Shown here piece after piece: positions 1-8,476 of a stretch of 47,046 nt of DNA; the first letter of the stretch is position 1; every line of letters begins with the position of its first letter. Both the position numbers and the translations under genes were made by a program. Source of the DNA: Phycisphaerae bacterium (lineage in GTDB: Bacteria; Planctomycetota; Phycisphaerae; Sedimentisphaerales; Anaerobacaceae); contig JAUWBI010000016.1 in NCBI GenBank assembly GCA_030601745.1, forward strand, positions 1-47,046, read 5' to 3'. Below the pieces are notes generated by a model that worked only from the letters and a program-made list of their open reading frames with translations, searched no databases and had not been told where the DNA came from.

Positions 1-989
1 TTATGTACACCGTCTCTTGTTTCAATTATCGCAGGTTTACTCTAACTAACGGCTGGCTAAAATCCCCGACCAGCTATTTATTAGTCCTTAGTATAGCGTT
101 ACTTATACTCGTTTTATTCCCGCAATTCGGCACCGAGGTCAACCGCGCCCGCCGATGGCTCAGAGTCCCTGTTGGCCCGGCAACGATAAGTTTTCAGCCA
201 TCTGAACTGGCGAAATGGGCGATTGTGTTTTTCTTAGCTGCATTTTGCGATAAGTTCGCTGCTGGCATGAAGTTATACTGGAAAAGGTTTGTCCCCCTCT
301 GTCTGATTGTGGCGGCGGCGGTTGGATTGATACTCGTCGAAGATATTGGCACAGCGGTATTTATATCGCTTTTGGCATTTCTGATATTAGTAATAGCCGG
401 TGTGAAGTGGTGGCACATTCTGACCCCACTGCCATTTTGCGTAACTGCCTTTTGCATAGCTCTGATTCGCTCGCCAGGCCGAATGCAGCGAATTGCGGCC
501 TTTTTAAATCCCGAAAAATGGGCCGATTCAGCTGCCTATCAGGCCAATCAGTCGCTGATTGCCCTCGGCTCCGGCGGATTGTTCGGCAAGGGATTGGGTA
601 GAGGAATTTGCAAATACGGCCATTTGCCGGAAGATACAACAGATTTTATTTTCGCTATTATCGGTGAAGAGCTCGGCTTCATTGGAACCGCAACGGTCAT
701 TGGGTTGTTTATTGTGTTTATTTCGCTGGGAATTTTGGTGGTTGTGCGCTGCCGGGACCGTTTCGGCCAGCTTTTGGCCGGCGGAATTGTCTTAACAATT
801 GCTATCCAGGCGGCGCTAAATATTGGGGTGGTGACGGTTATGCTGCCGACGAAAGGCATACCTCTGCCGTTTGTAAGTGCCGGCGGAACGAGTATGCTGC
901 TATCAGCCGTCGCGGTCGGCGTTTTGCTAAATATCGCTAAACAAGCCACCCCAAAGCCGGTTCACTTGGAAGATAACCCAAGTTTCTGA
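1..989 (+). CDS. ftsW: FtsW/RodA-family peptidoglycan glycosyltransferase, 5' end cut by window edge
   Basis: This is a multi-spanning membrane protein of the SEDS family, which polymerises lipid II at the septum. The visible 328 residues hold several hydrophobic helices, the family motif around EVNRARRWL...QPSELAKW near residues 45-72, and the C-terminal signature GIPLPFVSAGGTS, where most FtsW proteins have FVSYGG. Full-length proteins are about 370-400 residues, so the first helices lie before the window. The ATG at position 3 is unlikely to be the true start. murG, the usual partner, lies 5.2 kb downstream on the same strand. FtsW is preferred over RodA because of that context. Confidence 0.88.
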   Translation, partial: MYTVSCFNYRRFTLTNGWLKSPTSYLLVLSIALLILVLFPQFGTEVNRARRWLRVPVGPATISFQPSELAKWAIVFFLAAFCDKFAAGMKLYWKRFVPLCLIVAAAVGLILVEDIGTAVFISLLAFLILVIAGVKWWHILTPLPFCVTAFCIALIRSPGRMQRIAAFLNPEKWADSAAYQANQSLIALGSGGLFGKGLGRGICKYGHLPEDTTDFIFAIIGEELGFIGTATVIGLFIVFISLGILVVVRCRDRFGQLLAGGIVLTIAIQAALNIGVVTVMLPTKGIPLPFVSAGGTSMLLSAVAVGVLLNIAKQATPKPVHLEDNPSF

Positions 990-1075
990 TTGGTTATTTT
1001 AGAAAATGGACAACAATATTGAGTTAGGCACAGTCTCCTCCCGTTTCCGGCCTTTAATAGATTACCGAATAGAGC

Positions 1076-4000
1076 TTACTGTTTTTCGCCGGACAAGAGT
1101 TTCTCCGCTTCGGTTAGAAAGGCCTGTGCTTCCTTGATCTCGGCAATTGGCTCTTCCTTGCGCAAATCCCGCAGGCGTTGAAGAGCAACCTCTGTGTGCT
1201 CATCTTGGCCAAGTTTGTGAGCGGCCATTGCCTTAGCGATAAAAGCGACAGCAGCGTCAATGGGGTCTTGCATATTCTCCCACATTTTCTCAGCCCTTGT
1301 TAGCGTTTTGATGGCCTCCTGGTATGTCCCGACGCGGTACTGGGCCATGCCCAGAATAGTAAGGATGTCCGGATTATTTGGGTCCAAATGATCCGCCATC
1401 TCAACCTTTTTCAAGGCCTGCTGATAGGTCTCGATGTCCTTATCAGGTGAAGCAACCACTTCCAAGATTTCCACTGCAAACTTTTTGACGTCATCGCCGC
1501 GGCGAGAATTGGTAATCTGCAAGGCAATCTTACGTACGTGCTCATCAAGGGTCTTATCAGCCTGAAGTTTACTTATCACCTCGTGGTAATACCCGTATTT
1601 CTCGTATAACTCGCCGACGACTTTGAGGGCTGCTTCGCTTAGCTGGCGTGGCCGGTACGCGCCGGTAGGTTTGGCGGATCCCCAAAGCACGACCGTGCCC
1701 AATGTGCCGGCGGCGATACTCTTGCCGTCAGGACTAAATGTGACCGAGTTGAGGCCATGATCGCGGAGCGTCAGCAATTCGTCGCCCGTTGTCGAATCCC
1801 ATATCTTGGCAGTTCTATCCCTGCTCGCCGAAACGATACGCTTGCCATCGGGGCTAAACGTAACAGAGGTAACGGCCTCCGCATGTCCACGAAGGGTCAT
1901 TACTTCGTCACCAGTTGCCCAGTCCCAGACCTTGATTGTTCCATCGCTGCTTCCGCAGACGATTTTGGTGCCATCTGGGCTAAATGCCACATTTGAATAA
2001 AGATTATCATGCCTTAGCGTAATCAAATTAGCACCTGTTGCTGCATTCCAAACCTTAATTTCGCCTTCCCTATCTAATACTGCTCGGAGCTTAAGATCAG
2101 AGCCTGCTGAGGCGATGTGCTTGCCGTCCGGGCTAAACGCTATTGATACCACGGTTTTGGTGTGCCCATGGAGGGTAATCACTTCCTTTGCCGTTGCCAC
2201 ATCCCAGATCTTGATTGTTTTGTCCAAACCACCCGAAGCTACCTGCTTGTTGTCGGGGCTAAATGCTACGGAAGTGATCAGGGCCTCATGCCCGCGCAAT
2301 CTCAACGTTTCGACACCCGTTACTGCGTCCCAGAGCTTAACTGTATTGTCCCAATAGCTCGGTGAGGCGATGTATTTACCATCGGGACTGAGAGCTGTCG
2401 AAAATAGATACCCACCACTTGCAAGGATGCTCATAGTTTCGGTGCCACTTTCCACTTCCCATACCTTTACTATTCCATCTTGACTTGCTGAAACGATGCA
2501 CCTACCGTCCGGGCTGAATGCTACAGAATGAATTTTCTCTTTATGGCCGACAAATCTGGTCGACTCATGGTCGGCGCTCACATCCCATACCTTGATTGTA
2601 TTGTCACCACTGCCTGAAACAATCTGCTTGCCGTCAGGGTTAAATGCAACAGAATTGACAGAACGCTCATGACCACGGAAAGTCAGCATATTCTCGCCTG
2701 TTGCAATGTCCCAGACTTTGATCGTGTTGTCCGCACTGCCTGAGGCAATGCGCTTACCGTCCAGACTAAATGCAACTGAGTTGACCCGGCCTTCATGCCC
2801 ACGCAGAGTCATCAGCTCGGCGCCCGTTGATGAATCCCATATTTTGATGATATCGTTGTCTCCGACTGAGACAATGAACTTGTTGTCCGGACTGAATGAA
2901 ACGAAAGAGCACGAAATGCTCTGGCCGCTGATTGTCATTAGTTCTTCGGTCGTAACCGCATCCAAAAGCTTAATCTTGGAATCGCCGAAGGCCCCAAGGG
3001 CAATTCGTTTTCCATCCGGACTGAATGCAACAGAAGAAATTCCTCCAGTGTAGGAGAATATCAAGGTAGTCGGTTTGGTCCCAGTCACGGCATCCCAAAT
3101 TTTTGCCATATTGTCCCAGCTTCCGGAAACAATGCGACTGCCATCAGGGCTGAACGCAATGGAGGAGACCCCATAGACATGTCCCTTCAGTGTCAGAACT
3201 TCCTTTCCACTTCCCGCATCACTAACAAGTATCTCTCCTGAACCATCACCCGAAGCGATGTATTTTCCATCAGAGCTGAGTGCAACACAGTGGACAGCGT
3301 TTCCCTGCTCTCTGGAGATAGTCAACAGCTCTGTGCCTTTAAGTACGTCCCAGACTCTTATTGTGTTATCCCAACTTGCCGAAACTACCTGCTTGCCGTC
3401 TGGGCTCATTGCTACCGAACTGACCATATCAGAATGGCCGTGTAAGGTCATTGTAGACTCGTCTGCAATGTGGTTCAGGCGATCCCATTCCCAGCCGCGC
3501 AGGTCGTCAGGACATGACTCCAATAGTTCGTGGACACGCCGTATGTTTCCCTCGCCGTATTTAGCGTCAGCCAACTGAATGCTGTTTACATAAAGAGTAC
3601 GACGTAGCTCTTCGGATTTCTCCTTGGCTGTCTTTTCAGCGTGCTCGGCTCTGGCTCGAGCAGCGGCTTCTCTGTTAAGAGCCTGCTCGGCTCGCAAGTA
3701 CATTGTTGTACTGACAATAAGGCCCAAAACTATCACCACGGCTACGAGCGCGGCGGTTGCCACTGAGCCGGCGTGTTTTCGCACGAACTTTCTGGCCCGG
3801 TACACCGCTGACTCTGGCCCGGCGATAAGGGGAGCTCCGTTAAGGTAGTTCTGAATGTCATCGGCCAGTTCAGATGCCGACCGGTATCTTCTCGTTCGAT
3901 CTTTTCGCATCGCTTTCATGGGGATCCACTCCAATTCTCTGTGAAGACGTCTGGTTAATGTGATGATCTGTGTTCTACGGTTCTCAGCAATCGCTTTGGC

Positions 4001-4900
4001 CTTATCGCCTAAGCTCGTCAGCCGTGTGCTTGGCAAGGGCGGTTCCTCTTCTCGGATGGTCCTCTGAATCTCAGCAAAACCTGCTTTCTCCAAAGATTTT
4101 TGGTCAAACGGCAGTGCTCCACTCAGCAGCACATACAGCAGAACTCCCAATGAGTAAATGTCTGAGCGAGTGTCGATGTCCTGGGTGGCCAGGTCAACCT
4201 GCTCAGGACTCATGTATTCGGGTGTACCAAGCAACTGACCTTCTCGTGTGAAGAAAGTCTTCTCGGTCAGAGGCTGAGTTATAGCTTTGGCTATGCCGAA
4301 ATCGATAATCTTGGGCACGGCCTTATCCCCGTGAATAGACACCAGGATGTTTGATGGCTTGAGATCCCGGTGTATAATTCCTTTCTGATGAGCGTGTTGA
4401 ACACCTTCACAGGCTTGTTTGAAAAGCTCGAGCCTTTTCTCAATATTCAGCTTCTGTTCATCGCAATATTTAGTGATGGACAGACCTTTTACGTATTCCA
4501 TCACGAAGTAGGGTCGCCCGTCCTTAGTCGTTCCTGCGTCGAACACATGGGCAATATTGGGATGCTCCATCACCGCCAGGGCCTGTCTTTCAGCTTCGAA
4601 GCGGGCAATGACCTGTTTGGTATCCATTCCGGGCTTGATGATCTTGAGCGCCACCCGGCGTCTGACCGGTCTTTTCTGTTCGGCCAGATAGACCAAACCC
4701 ATACCGCCTTCGCCAACAAGCTCCAAAAGTTTGTACCGCCCGATTCTTGTGCCGGGGCTTTCGATGTCGCCAGGGTCATCGACTGTGGCTTTGGCGCCGC
4801 TTTCCAGGCCCATCTTCATTAGACATTTGGGGCAGAGGCCATGAGGGGCATCGGCGGGAAGCTCGGCACCACATTGGGGACAACGCTTTTCTTCAGCCAT
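1076..4900 (-). CDS. Serine/threonine protein kinase with zinc ribbon, transmembrane helix, 14 WD40 repeats and TPR-like tail
   Basis: This is a large receptor-like kinase of about 1274 residues. In order it has: a CxxC...CxxC ribbon (residues 7-26); a kinase domain (about 50-360) with GEGGMGLVY, ALKII, HRDLKPSN near 177 and DFGIAK; a single transmembrane helix (about 377-400); an Ala/Glu-rich coiled coil; 14 WD40 repeats (about 480-1075), enough for two seven-bladed propellers; and a helical TPR-like tail. All main catalytic residues are present. The start at 4900 is chosen because AAGGAG lies 8 nt upstream; an ATG at 4936 has no such site. It is probably coupled to the ECF sigma gene just upstream in transcription order. 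Kinase-sigma pairs of this type are common in planctomycetes; the ligand is unknown. Confidence 0.93.
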   Translation of the reverse strand: MAEEKRCPQCGAELPADAPHGLCPKCLMKMGLESGAKATVDDPGDIESPGTRIGRYKLLELVGEGGMGLVYLAEQKRPVRRRVALKIIKPGMDTKQVIARFEAERQALAVMEHPNIAHVFDAGTTKDGRPYFVMEYVKGLSITKYCDEQKLNIEKRLELFKQACEGVQHAHQKGIIHRDLKPSNILVSIHGDKAVPKIIDFGIAKAITQPLTEKTFFTREGQLLGTPEYMSPEQVDLATQDIDTRSDIYSLGVLLYVLLSGALPFDQKSLEKAGFAEIQRTIREEEPPLPSTRLTSLGDKAKAIAENRRTQIITLTRRLHRELEWIPMKAMRKDRTRRYRSASELADDIQNYLNGAPLIAGPESAVYRARKFVRKHAGSVATAALVAVVIVLGLIVSTTMYLRAEQALNREAAARARAEHAEKTAKEKSEELRRTLYVNSIQLADAKYGEGNIRRVHELLESCPDDLRGWEWDRLNHIADESTMTLHGHSDMVSSVAMSPDGKQVVSASWDNTIRVWDVLKGTELLTISREQGNAVHCVALSSDGKYIASGDGSGEILVSDAGSGKEVLTLKGHVYGVSSIAFSPDGSRIVSGSWDNMAKIWDAVTGTKPTTLIFSYTGGISSVAFSPDGKRIALGAFGDSKIKLLDAVTTEELMTISGQSISCSFVSFSPDNKFIVSVGDNDIIKIWDSSTGAELMTLRGHEGRVNSVAFSLDGKRIASGSADNTIKVWDIATGENMLTFRGHERSVNSVAFNPDGKQIVSGSGDNTIKVWDVSADHESTRFVGHKEKIHSVAFSPDGRCIVSASQDGIVKVWEVESGTETMSILASGGYLFSTALSPDGKYIASPSYWDNTVKLWDAVTGVETLRLRGHEALITSVAFSPDNKQVASGGLDKTIKIWDVATAKEVITLHGHTKTVVSIAFSPDGKHIASAGSDLKLRAVLDREGEIKVWNAATGANLITLRHDNLYSNVAFSPDGTKIVCGSSDGTIKVWDWATGDEVMTLRGHAEAVTSVTFSPDGKRIVSASRDRTAKIWDSTTGDELLTLRDHGLNSVTFSPDGKSIAAGTLGTVVLWGSAKPTGAYRPRQLSEAALKVVGELYEKYGYYHEVISKLQADKTLDEHVRKIALQITNSRRGDDVKKFAVEILEVVASPDKDIETYQQALKKVEMADHLDPNNPDILTILGMAQYRVGTYQEAIKTLTRAEKMWENMQDPIDAAVAFIAKAMAAHKLGQDEHTEVALQRLRDLRKEEPIAEIKEAQAFLTEAEKLLSGEKQ

Positions 4901-4978
4901 AATAACATCTCCTTTCCTGATATTGGTTTCTTCCACCTATTACTTAGGCAAACCGGCAGAAAGGTTACAAGCTTTTTA

Positions 4979-5043
4979 CCGCCGAGCCCGCAGAGGCCGC
5001 CGAGATTTTTTAATTTTAGTTTTTTCTCTGCGTTCTCAGCGTT
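4979..5043. repeat. Palindromic 'GCAGAG' intergenic repeat, copy 1
   Basis: GC-rich arms built on the words GCCGAG/GCAGAG flank an AT-rich centre (left CCGCCGAGCCCGCAGAG, right CTCTGCGTTCTCAGCG). It lies between the sigma factor and kinase genes. A related copy lies at 6091-6170 and a fragment at 7288-7307. It could fold as a hairpin in RNA or be a REP/MITE-like element. Confidence 0.7.
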
Positions 5044-5060
5044 TAATTCTTTTGACAGGC

Positions 5061-5810
5061 TCAGTGGGCCAGGGCGGCAAAAAGGTCGCGAATTTCCTCA
5101 TCAACCTGGTCCTCGGCAGCAACTGTCTGGGCGATTTCATCCCGCAACAGCTCGCGGTAGCGCCGCCGAAGGCGATGCACAGCGACCTTCACCGCCCCTT
5201 CGGTCATATCCAGCTCGGCAGCCACGTCGCGGTAAGATACAGAGCTTCTCTCACCGGTCAGGTACACTTTCAGATGGTCGAAGAGCTTCTGCTTGTTCGT
5301 GCTGGCTGATTCGGCTTGCAGCCGAGCCATTGTTTGCTCCAGCACCGTCAGCGCCCAGGACCGCTCAAAGAGTTTTTCCGCCGTCAGTTGATGGGACGGC
5401 TCAAGGGCGTACTGACTTTCAGCGTTTTCAAAGTCGAGAGAAAGGACTTTTCGGCCTCCACCGCGTTTTTGGGCTTGCGCCCGGTCACGCTCACTGGCCA
5501 GAAAGTGCTTCAGTGCGGCCAACAGAAACGAGCGGAATTTGCCGCGCTTCGGGTCGGCCAGACGCAGGCCACGCTTCTCCAGCATCCGGGCGAAAAAGGC
5601 CTGGGTATACTCCTCGGCCTGGTGACTGTCATATCCCTGTCGCCGCAGATAGGCATAAAGCGGAAACCAGTATGTTCGGCACAGCGTCCCCAGCGCCTGT
5701 TGGTAACGTGGAGACGCGGGTCGGCCCGCTGCCAGGACTACGCTCCAGTGCGTGGTCGCAAACCGACCGACGCCAGGCGGAGTGGAACTTGTGGGGGTAT
5801 TATCTGACAT
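5061..5810 (-). CDS. ECF-family RNA polymerase sigma factor (planctomycete type)
   Basis: This 249-residue protein begins with the FATTHWSVVLAAG motif typical of planctomycete ECF sigma factors. Region 2 is at about 30-110 (YWFPLYAYLRRQGYD...EEYTQAFFARML). Region 4 is at about 190-240, with a helix-turn-helix (DVAAELDMTEGAVKVAVHRLRRR). No anti-sigma gene is adjacent; the next gene in the same direction is the WD40 kinase, 160 bp on. Some ECF factors without anti-sigma factors are controlled by a neighbouring Ser/Thr kinase, and that is the inferred arrangement here. A possible promoter lies at 5859-5887. The antisense reading frame across this gene is long but shows no domain. Confidence 0.92.
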   Translation of the reverse strand: MSDNTPTSSTPPGVGRFATTHWSVVLAAGRPASPRYQQALGTLCRTYWFPLYAYLRRQGYDSHQAEEYTQAFFARMLEKRGLRLADPKRGKFRSFLLAALKHFLASERDRAQAQKRGGGRKVLSLDFENAESQYALEPSHQLTAEKLFERSWALTVLEQTMARLQAESASTNKQKLFDHLKVYLTGERSSVSYRDVAAELDMTEGAVKVAVHRLRRRYRELLRDEIAQTVAAEDQVDEEIRDLFAALAH

Positions 5811-5858
5811 TTTCCATTCAACCTTCTCTCAGCAATGCGGCAGAACCTGTATGCTATC

Positions 5859-5887
5859 AAAATAAACTATTTATCTAAAAAATGCAA
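5859..5887 (-). promoter_or_regulatory. Candidate sigma70 promoter for the ECF sigma gene
   Basis: Read on the minus strand: TTGCAT, 17 bp, TATTTT, about 50 bp before the sigma gene start. The spacing is ideal and the -10 box moderate. Confidence 0.35.
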
Positions 5888-5982
5888 CCGCTTCGAGTGA
5901 ATTTTATAGACTTTGCTGTTTCGACCTTCGGCCTGCAAACCTGACGGGCGGGCTTTGCCCTAACGCGATGGGAAAAACGCTT

Positions 5983-6090
5983 GCATTTATCGCCGAGTTC
6001 GGGCATACTTTCAATGTGCAGGTAAGCAAGCCCCGCCCATATAATGGGCGGGGCAAGGAGCTGTTCGATGGGTGATAAATGCTTTTTTTA
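5983..6090 (+). ncRNA. Candidate structured RNA or terminator-like element upstream of murG
   Basis: A 9-bp outer pair (GCATTTATC at 5983-5991 with GATAAATGC at 6074-6082) encloses a perfect 11-bp hairpin (GCCCCGCCCAT-ATA-ATGGGCGGGGC, 6030-6054). It is followed at once by a T-run (6083-6089). This looks like a multi-stem RNA ending in a terminator, but no known riboswitch core was recognised. It could equally be a mobile palindrome. It fills most of the 375-bp gap between the sigma gene and murG. Confidence 0.4.
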
Positions 6091-6170
6091 GCGCCGAGCT
6101 CGCAGAGACCGCGGAGAAAATAGTCTTATTATCTTTTTGACCTCTGCGTTCTCGGCGTTCTCTGCGGTTA
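6091..6170. repeat. Palindromic 'GCAGAG' intergenic repeat, copy 2
   Basis: Left arm CGCCGAGCTCGCAGAG and right arm CTCTGCGTTCTCGGCG surround an AT-rich centre. The right end abuts the murG start region. Same family as 4979-5043. Confidence 0.7.
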
Positions 6171-6186
6171 ATGAAGGCGTTAAGGA

Positions 6187-7290
6187 ATGAGTAAGTGTTT
6201 TTTCTTTGCCGGTGGGGGGACGGGGGGACATATATATCCTGCTATCGCAGTTGCAGAGCAAATAATAAAATTAGAACCCGATGCGAAAATACATTTCTTT
6301 GTCAGCACTCGCAGCATTGATGCACGAATCCTTACGCAAACCGGCTTTGAATATACCCGATTGCCGGCCAAAGGTTTCTCCATCCGGCCCGGCAAACTAA
6401 TCGGCTTTTGCACTTCGTTTTTGAAAAGCTATCGAATTGCTAAACAAGCAATTGCTGAAAGTGAGAACGCAGTGGTGATGGGGGTCGGCGGCTTTGTTGC
6501 GGCGCCGGTTTGTTTCGCAGCGCATAAACTAAAGGTGCCTGTCGAGCTTTTGAACGTCGATATTGTGCCGGGTCGGGCAAATAAGATAATAGCACGCTGG
6601 GCAGACGAGATTTTTGTGCAGTTTGAAGATACGGCTGAGTGTTTTGCGCACAGAGGCGCGGGCGTTAATGTAGTCGGCTGTCCCTTGCGAAGCGGCTTTG
6701 GTAATCCAGAGCCGGAGAAGGTGATGGAGCAATTAGGCCTTGAAAATAAAAAGATTTTGCTTATAACCGGTGCATCGAGCGGGTCGGAAAATATTAACAG
6801 GGCAGTGTGCTCGCTGTTGGAAAAGTTAGCTGATTTTGCCGATGATTGGCAAATAGTCCATCTGACAGGGGCCGGTAATTACGAAGAAGTCGGGCAAATG
6901 TACGCCGAGACAAAAATTGGGCATAAGGTCCTGGATTATTTCGATGATATGCCGAGTTTATTGTCGGCTGCGGATTTGGTGGTCGGCAGGAGTGGAGCGG
7001 TCAGCGTGGCTGAATATGCCGCGGCTTCTGTGCCGAGTATCTGTATGCCGTATCCGTATCATAGGGACAGGCATCAATACCTGAATGCGGGCAAACTGGT
7101 TGAGGCGGGAGCGGCGGTTGTAATAGATGATTTGCCGGTGCGCAAAGAGACGGCTGAATGGCTGGCCGAGGAGCTGGAAGAGTTGATGAAAGATGAAAAA
7201 AAACTAAAGGAAATGGCGAAAGCCTGCAAGGCAATTGCGAGGCTGGATGCCGGTTTGAAGATTGCAGAGAGGTTATTAAAGATTGTTTAA
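6187..7290 (+). CDS. murG: UDP-GlcNAc:undecaprenyl-PP-MurNAc-pentapeptide GlcNAc transferase
   Basis: MurG adds GlcNAc to lipid I to make lipid II on the inner face of the membrane. The 367-residue length matches the family (about 355-365). It has the N-terminal glycine loop FAGGGTGGHIYPA (residues 7-19), TGASSGSENINRAV in the second domain, and the donor-binding stretch GRSGAVSVAEYAAASVPSICM followed by PYHRDRHQ. AAGGA directly precedes the start. It normally follows ftsW; here the sigma/kinase pair on the other strand separates them. The stop codon overlaps a GCAGAG repeat fragment. Confidence 0.96.
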   Translation: MSKCFFFAGGGTGGHIYPAIAVAEQIIKLEPDAKIHFFVSTRSIDARILTQTGFEYTRLPAKGFSIRPGKLIGFCTSFLKSYRIAKQAIAESENAVVMGVGGFVAAPVCFAAHKLKVPVELLNVDIVPGRANKIIARWADEIFVQFEDTAECFAHRGAGVNVVGCPLRSGFGNPEPEKVMEQLGLENKKILLITGASSGSENINRAVCSLLEKLADFADDWQIVHLTGAGNYEEVGQMYAETKIGHKVLDYFDDMPSLLSAADLVVGRSGAVSVAEYAAASVPSICMPYPYHRDRHQYLNAGKLVEAGAAVVIDDLPVRKETAEWLAEELEELMKDEKKLKEMAKACKAIARLDAGLKIAERLLKIV

Positions 7291-7307
7291 CCGCAGAGAA
7301 CGCGGAG
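7288..7307. repeat. 'GCAGAG' repeat fragment overlapping the murG stop codon
   Basis: TAACCGCAGAGAACGCGGAG matches one arm of the elements at 4979 and 6091. Its TAA is the murG stop. Confidence 0.6.
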
Positions 7308-7309
7308 CA

Positions 7310-7361
7310 GGGGCGGTTCTCTCGTCTGGGCGAAGCCCGCCGTAGCCCGGCGAACCGCCCC
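7310..7361. repeat. GC-rich inverted repeat between murG and polyprenyl synthase
   Basis: GGGGCGGTTC (7310-7319) and GAACCGCCCC (7352-7361) form a perfect 10-bp inverted pair around a GC-rich loop. The flank CCCCTAC resembles the GTAGGGGC repeat found inside pabB at 36770. Confidence 0.6.
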
Positions 7362-7370
7362 TACTAAACT

Positions 7371-7394
7371 ACACGCTATTCGCTATACGCTATG
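7371..7394. repeat. Short-period word repeat 'cgctatacgctat'
   Basis: Imperfect repetition of the word CGCTAT/TACGCTA. The ATG that opens the next gene lies inside it. Related to 13187-13221 and 41240-41302. Confidence 0.6.
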
Positions 7395-8387
7395 CAACGA
7401 CCGACATATACGGACGCAGGAGGCAATATCCCATTGAGCGGGATTCCTGCTTTTGGGCTAATCGATTGCCAATTGGGCCGGGTTAGAGAGCTGATAGATA
7501 AGCAATTGACCGTCCCGACCAAGGCAGGGGACATCAAGCCGTTGCTCGAATATGTGAGTACCCGCAGCGGCAAGATGCTTCGGCCCGGGCTGGTTTTGCT
7601 TGCGGGCGGCTGCTGTGGTAAAATCACAGATGAGCATATCCGTGTTGCAGCGATTGTTGAGATGATTCACAATGCCACGCTGTTGCACGATGATGTTATA
7701 GACGAGGGGCAAAAACGGCGGGGCCTGCCCACGGCAAACAGTCTCTGGGGTAACGAATCCGCTGTTTTGCTGGGCGATTTTTTATTAAGCCGAGCCTTCA
7801 AGATGTGCGCCGAACTGGAACCGCAGGTAGCGAGGGTAATTGCCGCTACCGCGATTCGGGTCTGCGAAGGTGAATTGAGACAGGTAAGTCAAAGGCGGAA
7901 TTGGCAGTTGAGCGAATCAGAGTATATCGACATAATCACCGAAAAAAGTGCCGCTCTTTTTAGTGGCTGCTGCTATCTTGGCGGCCTTCTGGCCCGGGAA
8001 AGCAAAGCGCAGGTTCAGTCGTTGGCGGTTTTTGGTTTGAATGCCGGCATTGCGTTTCAAATTACCGATGATTTACTCGATATAATCGGTGATGAAAACA
8101 AAACGGGCAAAACACTCGGCAGTGATGTCAGTAAACGCAAGCTGACGCTGGCTGTAATACATTTGTTAGGGGCGGTGGACGACCCCGCACCAATTAGGCA
8201 GAGCCTAAGCTCAATTGGTGCGGGGCTGGCAGAGATGCTAAGCCGTTATGGCAGTTTGGAATATGCGCGCGGGCGGGCGCAGGAATTTGTCGACAGAGCG
8301 GTCGGGGCATTAGCCGGCTTGAAGGAAAGCGATGCTAAAGGCGCCTTGATTGAAACAGCAAAATTTATGGCCGGCAGAGTGGTTTAG
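7392..8387 (+). CDS. Long-chain polyprenyl diphosphate synthase
   Basis: This trans-isoprenyl diphosphate synthase of about 331 residues builds a long polyprenyl chain, probably for a quinone side chain or lipid carrier. It carries both Asp-rich motifs: LLHDDVIDEGQKRRG near 98-112 (first DDxxD) and FQITDDLLDIIGDE near 223 (second DDxxD). The length fits octaprenyl/heptaprenyl synthases, but the product chain length cannot be read by eye. The ATG at 7392 lies in a word repeat and has no ribosome site. A TTG at 7434 preceded by GGAGG (10 nt) is a credible alternative. A strong terminator follows at 8413-8447. Confidence 0.92.
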   Translation: MQRPTYTDAGGNIPLSGIPAFGLIDCQLGRVRELIDKQLTVPTKAGDIKPLLEYVSTRSGKMLRPGLVLLAGGCCGKITDEHIRVAAIVEMIHNATLLHDDVIDEGQKRRGLPTANSLWGNESAVLLGDFLLSRAFKMCAELEPQVARVIAATAIRVCEGELRQVSQRRNWQLSESEYIDIITEKSAALFSGCCYLGGLLARESKAQVQSLAVFGLNAGIAFQITDDLLDIIGDENKTGKTLGSDVSKRKLTLAVIHLLGAVDDPAPIRQSLSSIGAGLAEMLSRYGSLEYARGRAQEFVDRAVGALAGLKESDAKGALIETAKFMAGRVV

Positions 8388-8412
8388 TGCAGGTTTAGCT
8401 GGTAAGCCAAGA

Positions 8413-8447
8413 CAGAAAGGCCGGTTTTTAATAAACCGGCCTTTCTG
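8413..8447. terminator. Bidirectional intrinsic terminator
   Basis: A perfect 15-bp stem (CAGAAAGGCCGGTTT with AAACCGGCCTTTCTG) has a 5-nt loop. It sits between convergent genes, the polyprenyl synthase (+) and the outer-membrane protein (-). The A/T edges of the stem would serve both strands. Confidence 0.8.
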
Positions 8448-8476
8448 CTTAGATAGTAAGAAACTACCTGGTCGTT

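Noticed and set aside
1757-3600. Several plus-strand open frames opposite the WD40 region with periodic peptides (LPSGLNATE-like)
   Set aside because: The periodicity is the antisense image of the WD40 repeat codons, not independent genes.
4841-5878. A 345-codon plus-strand open frame across the sigma factor gene
   Set aside because: It is antisense to a clear ECF sigma factor, has no domain or signal, and reads through the GCAGAG repeat.
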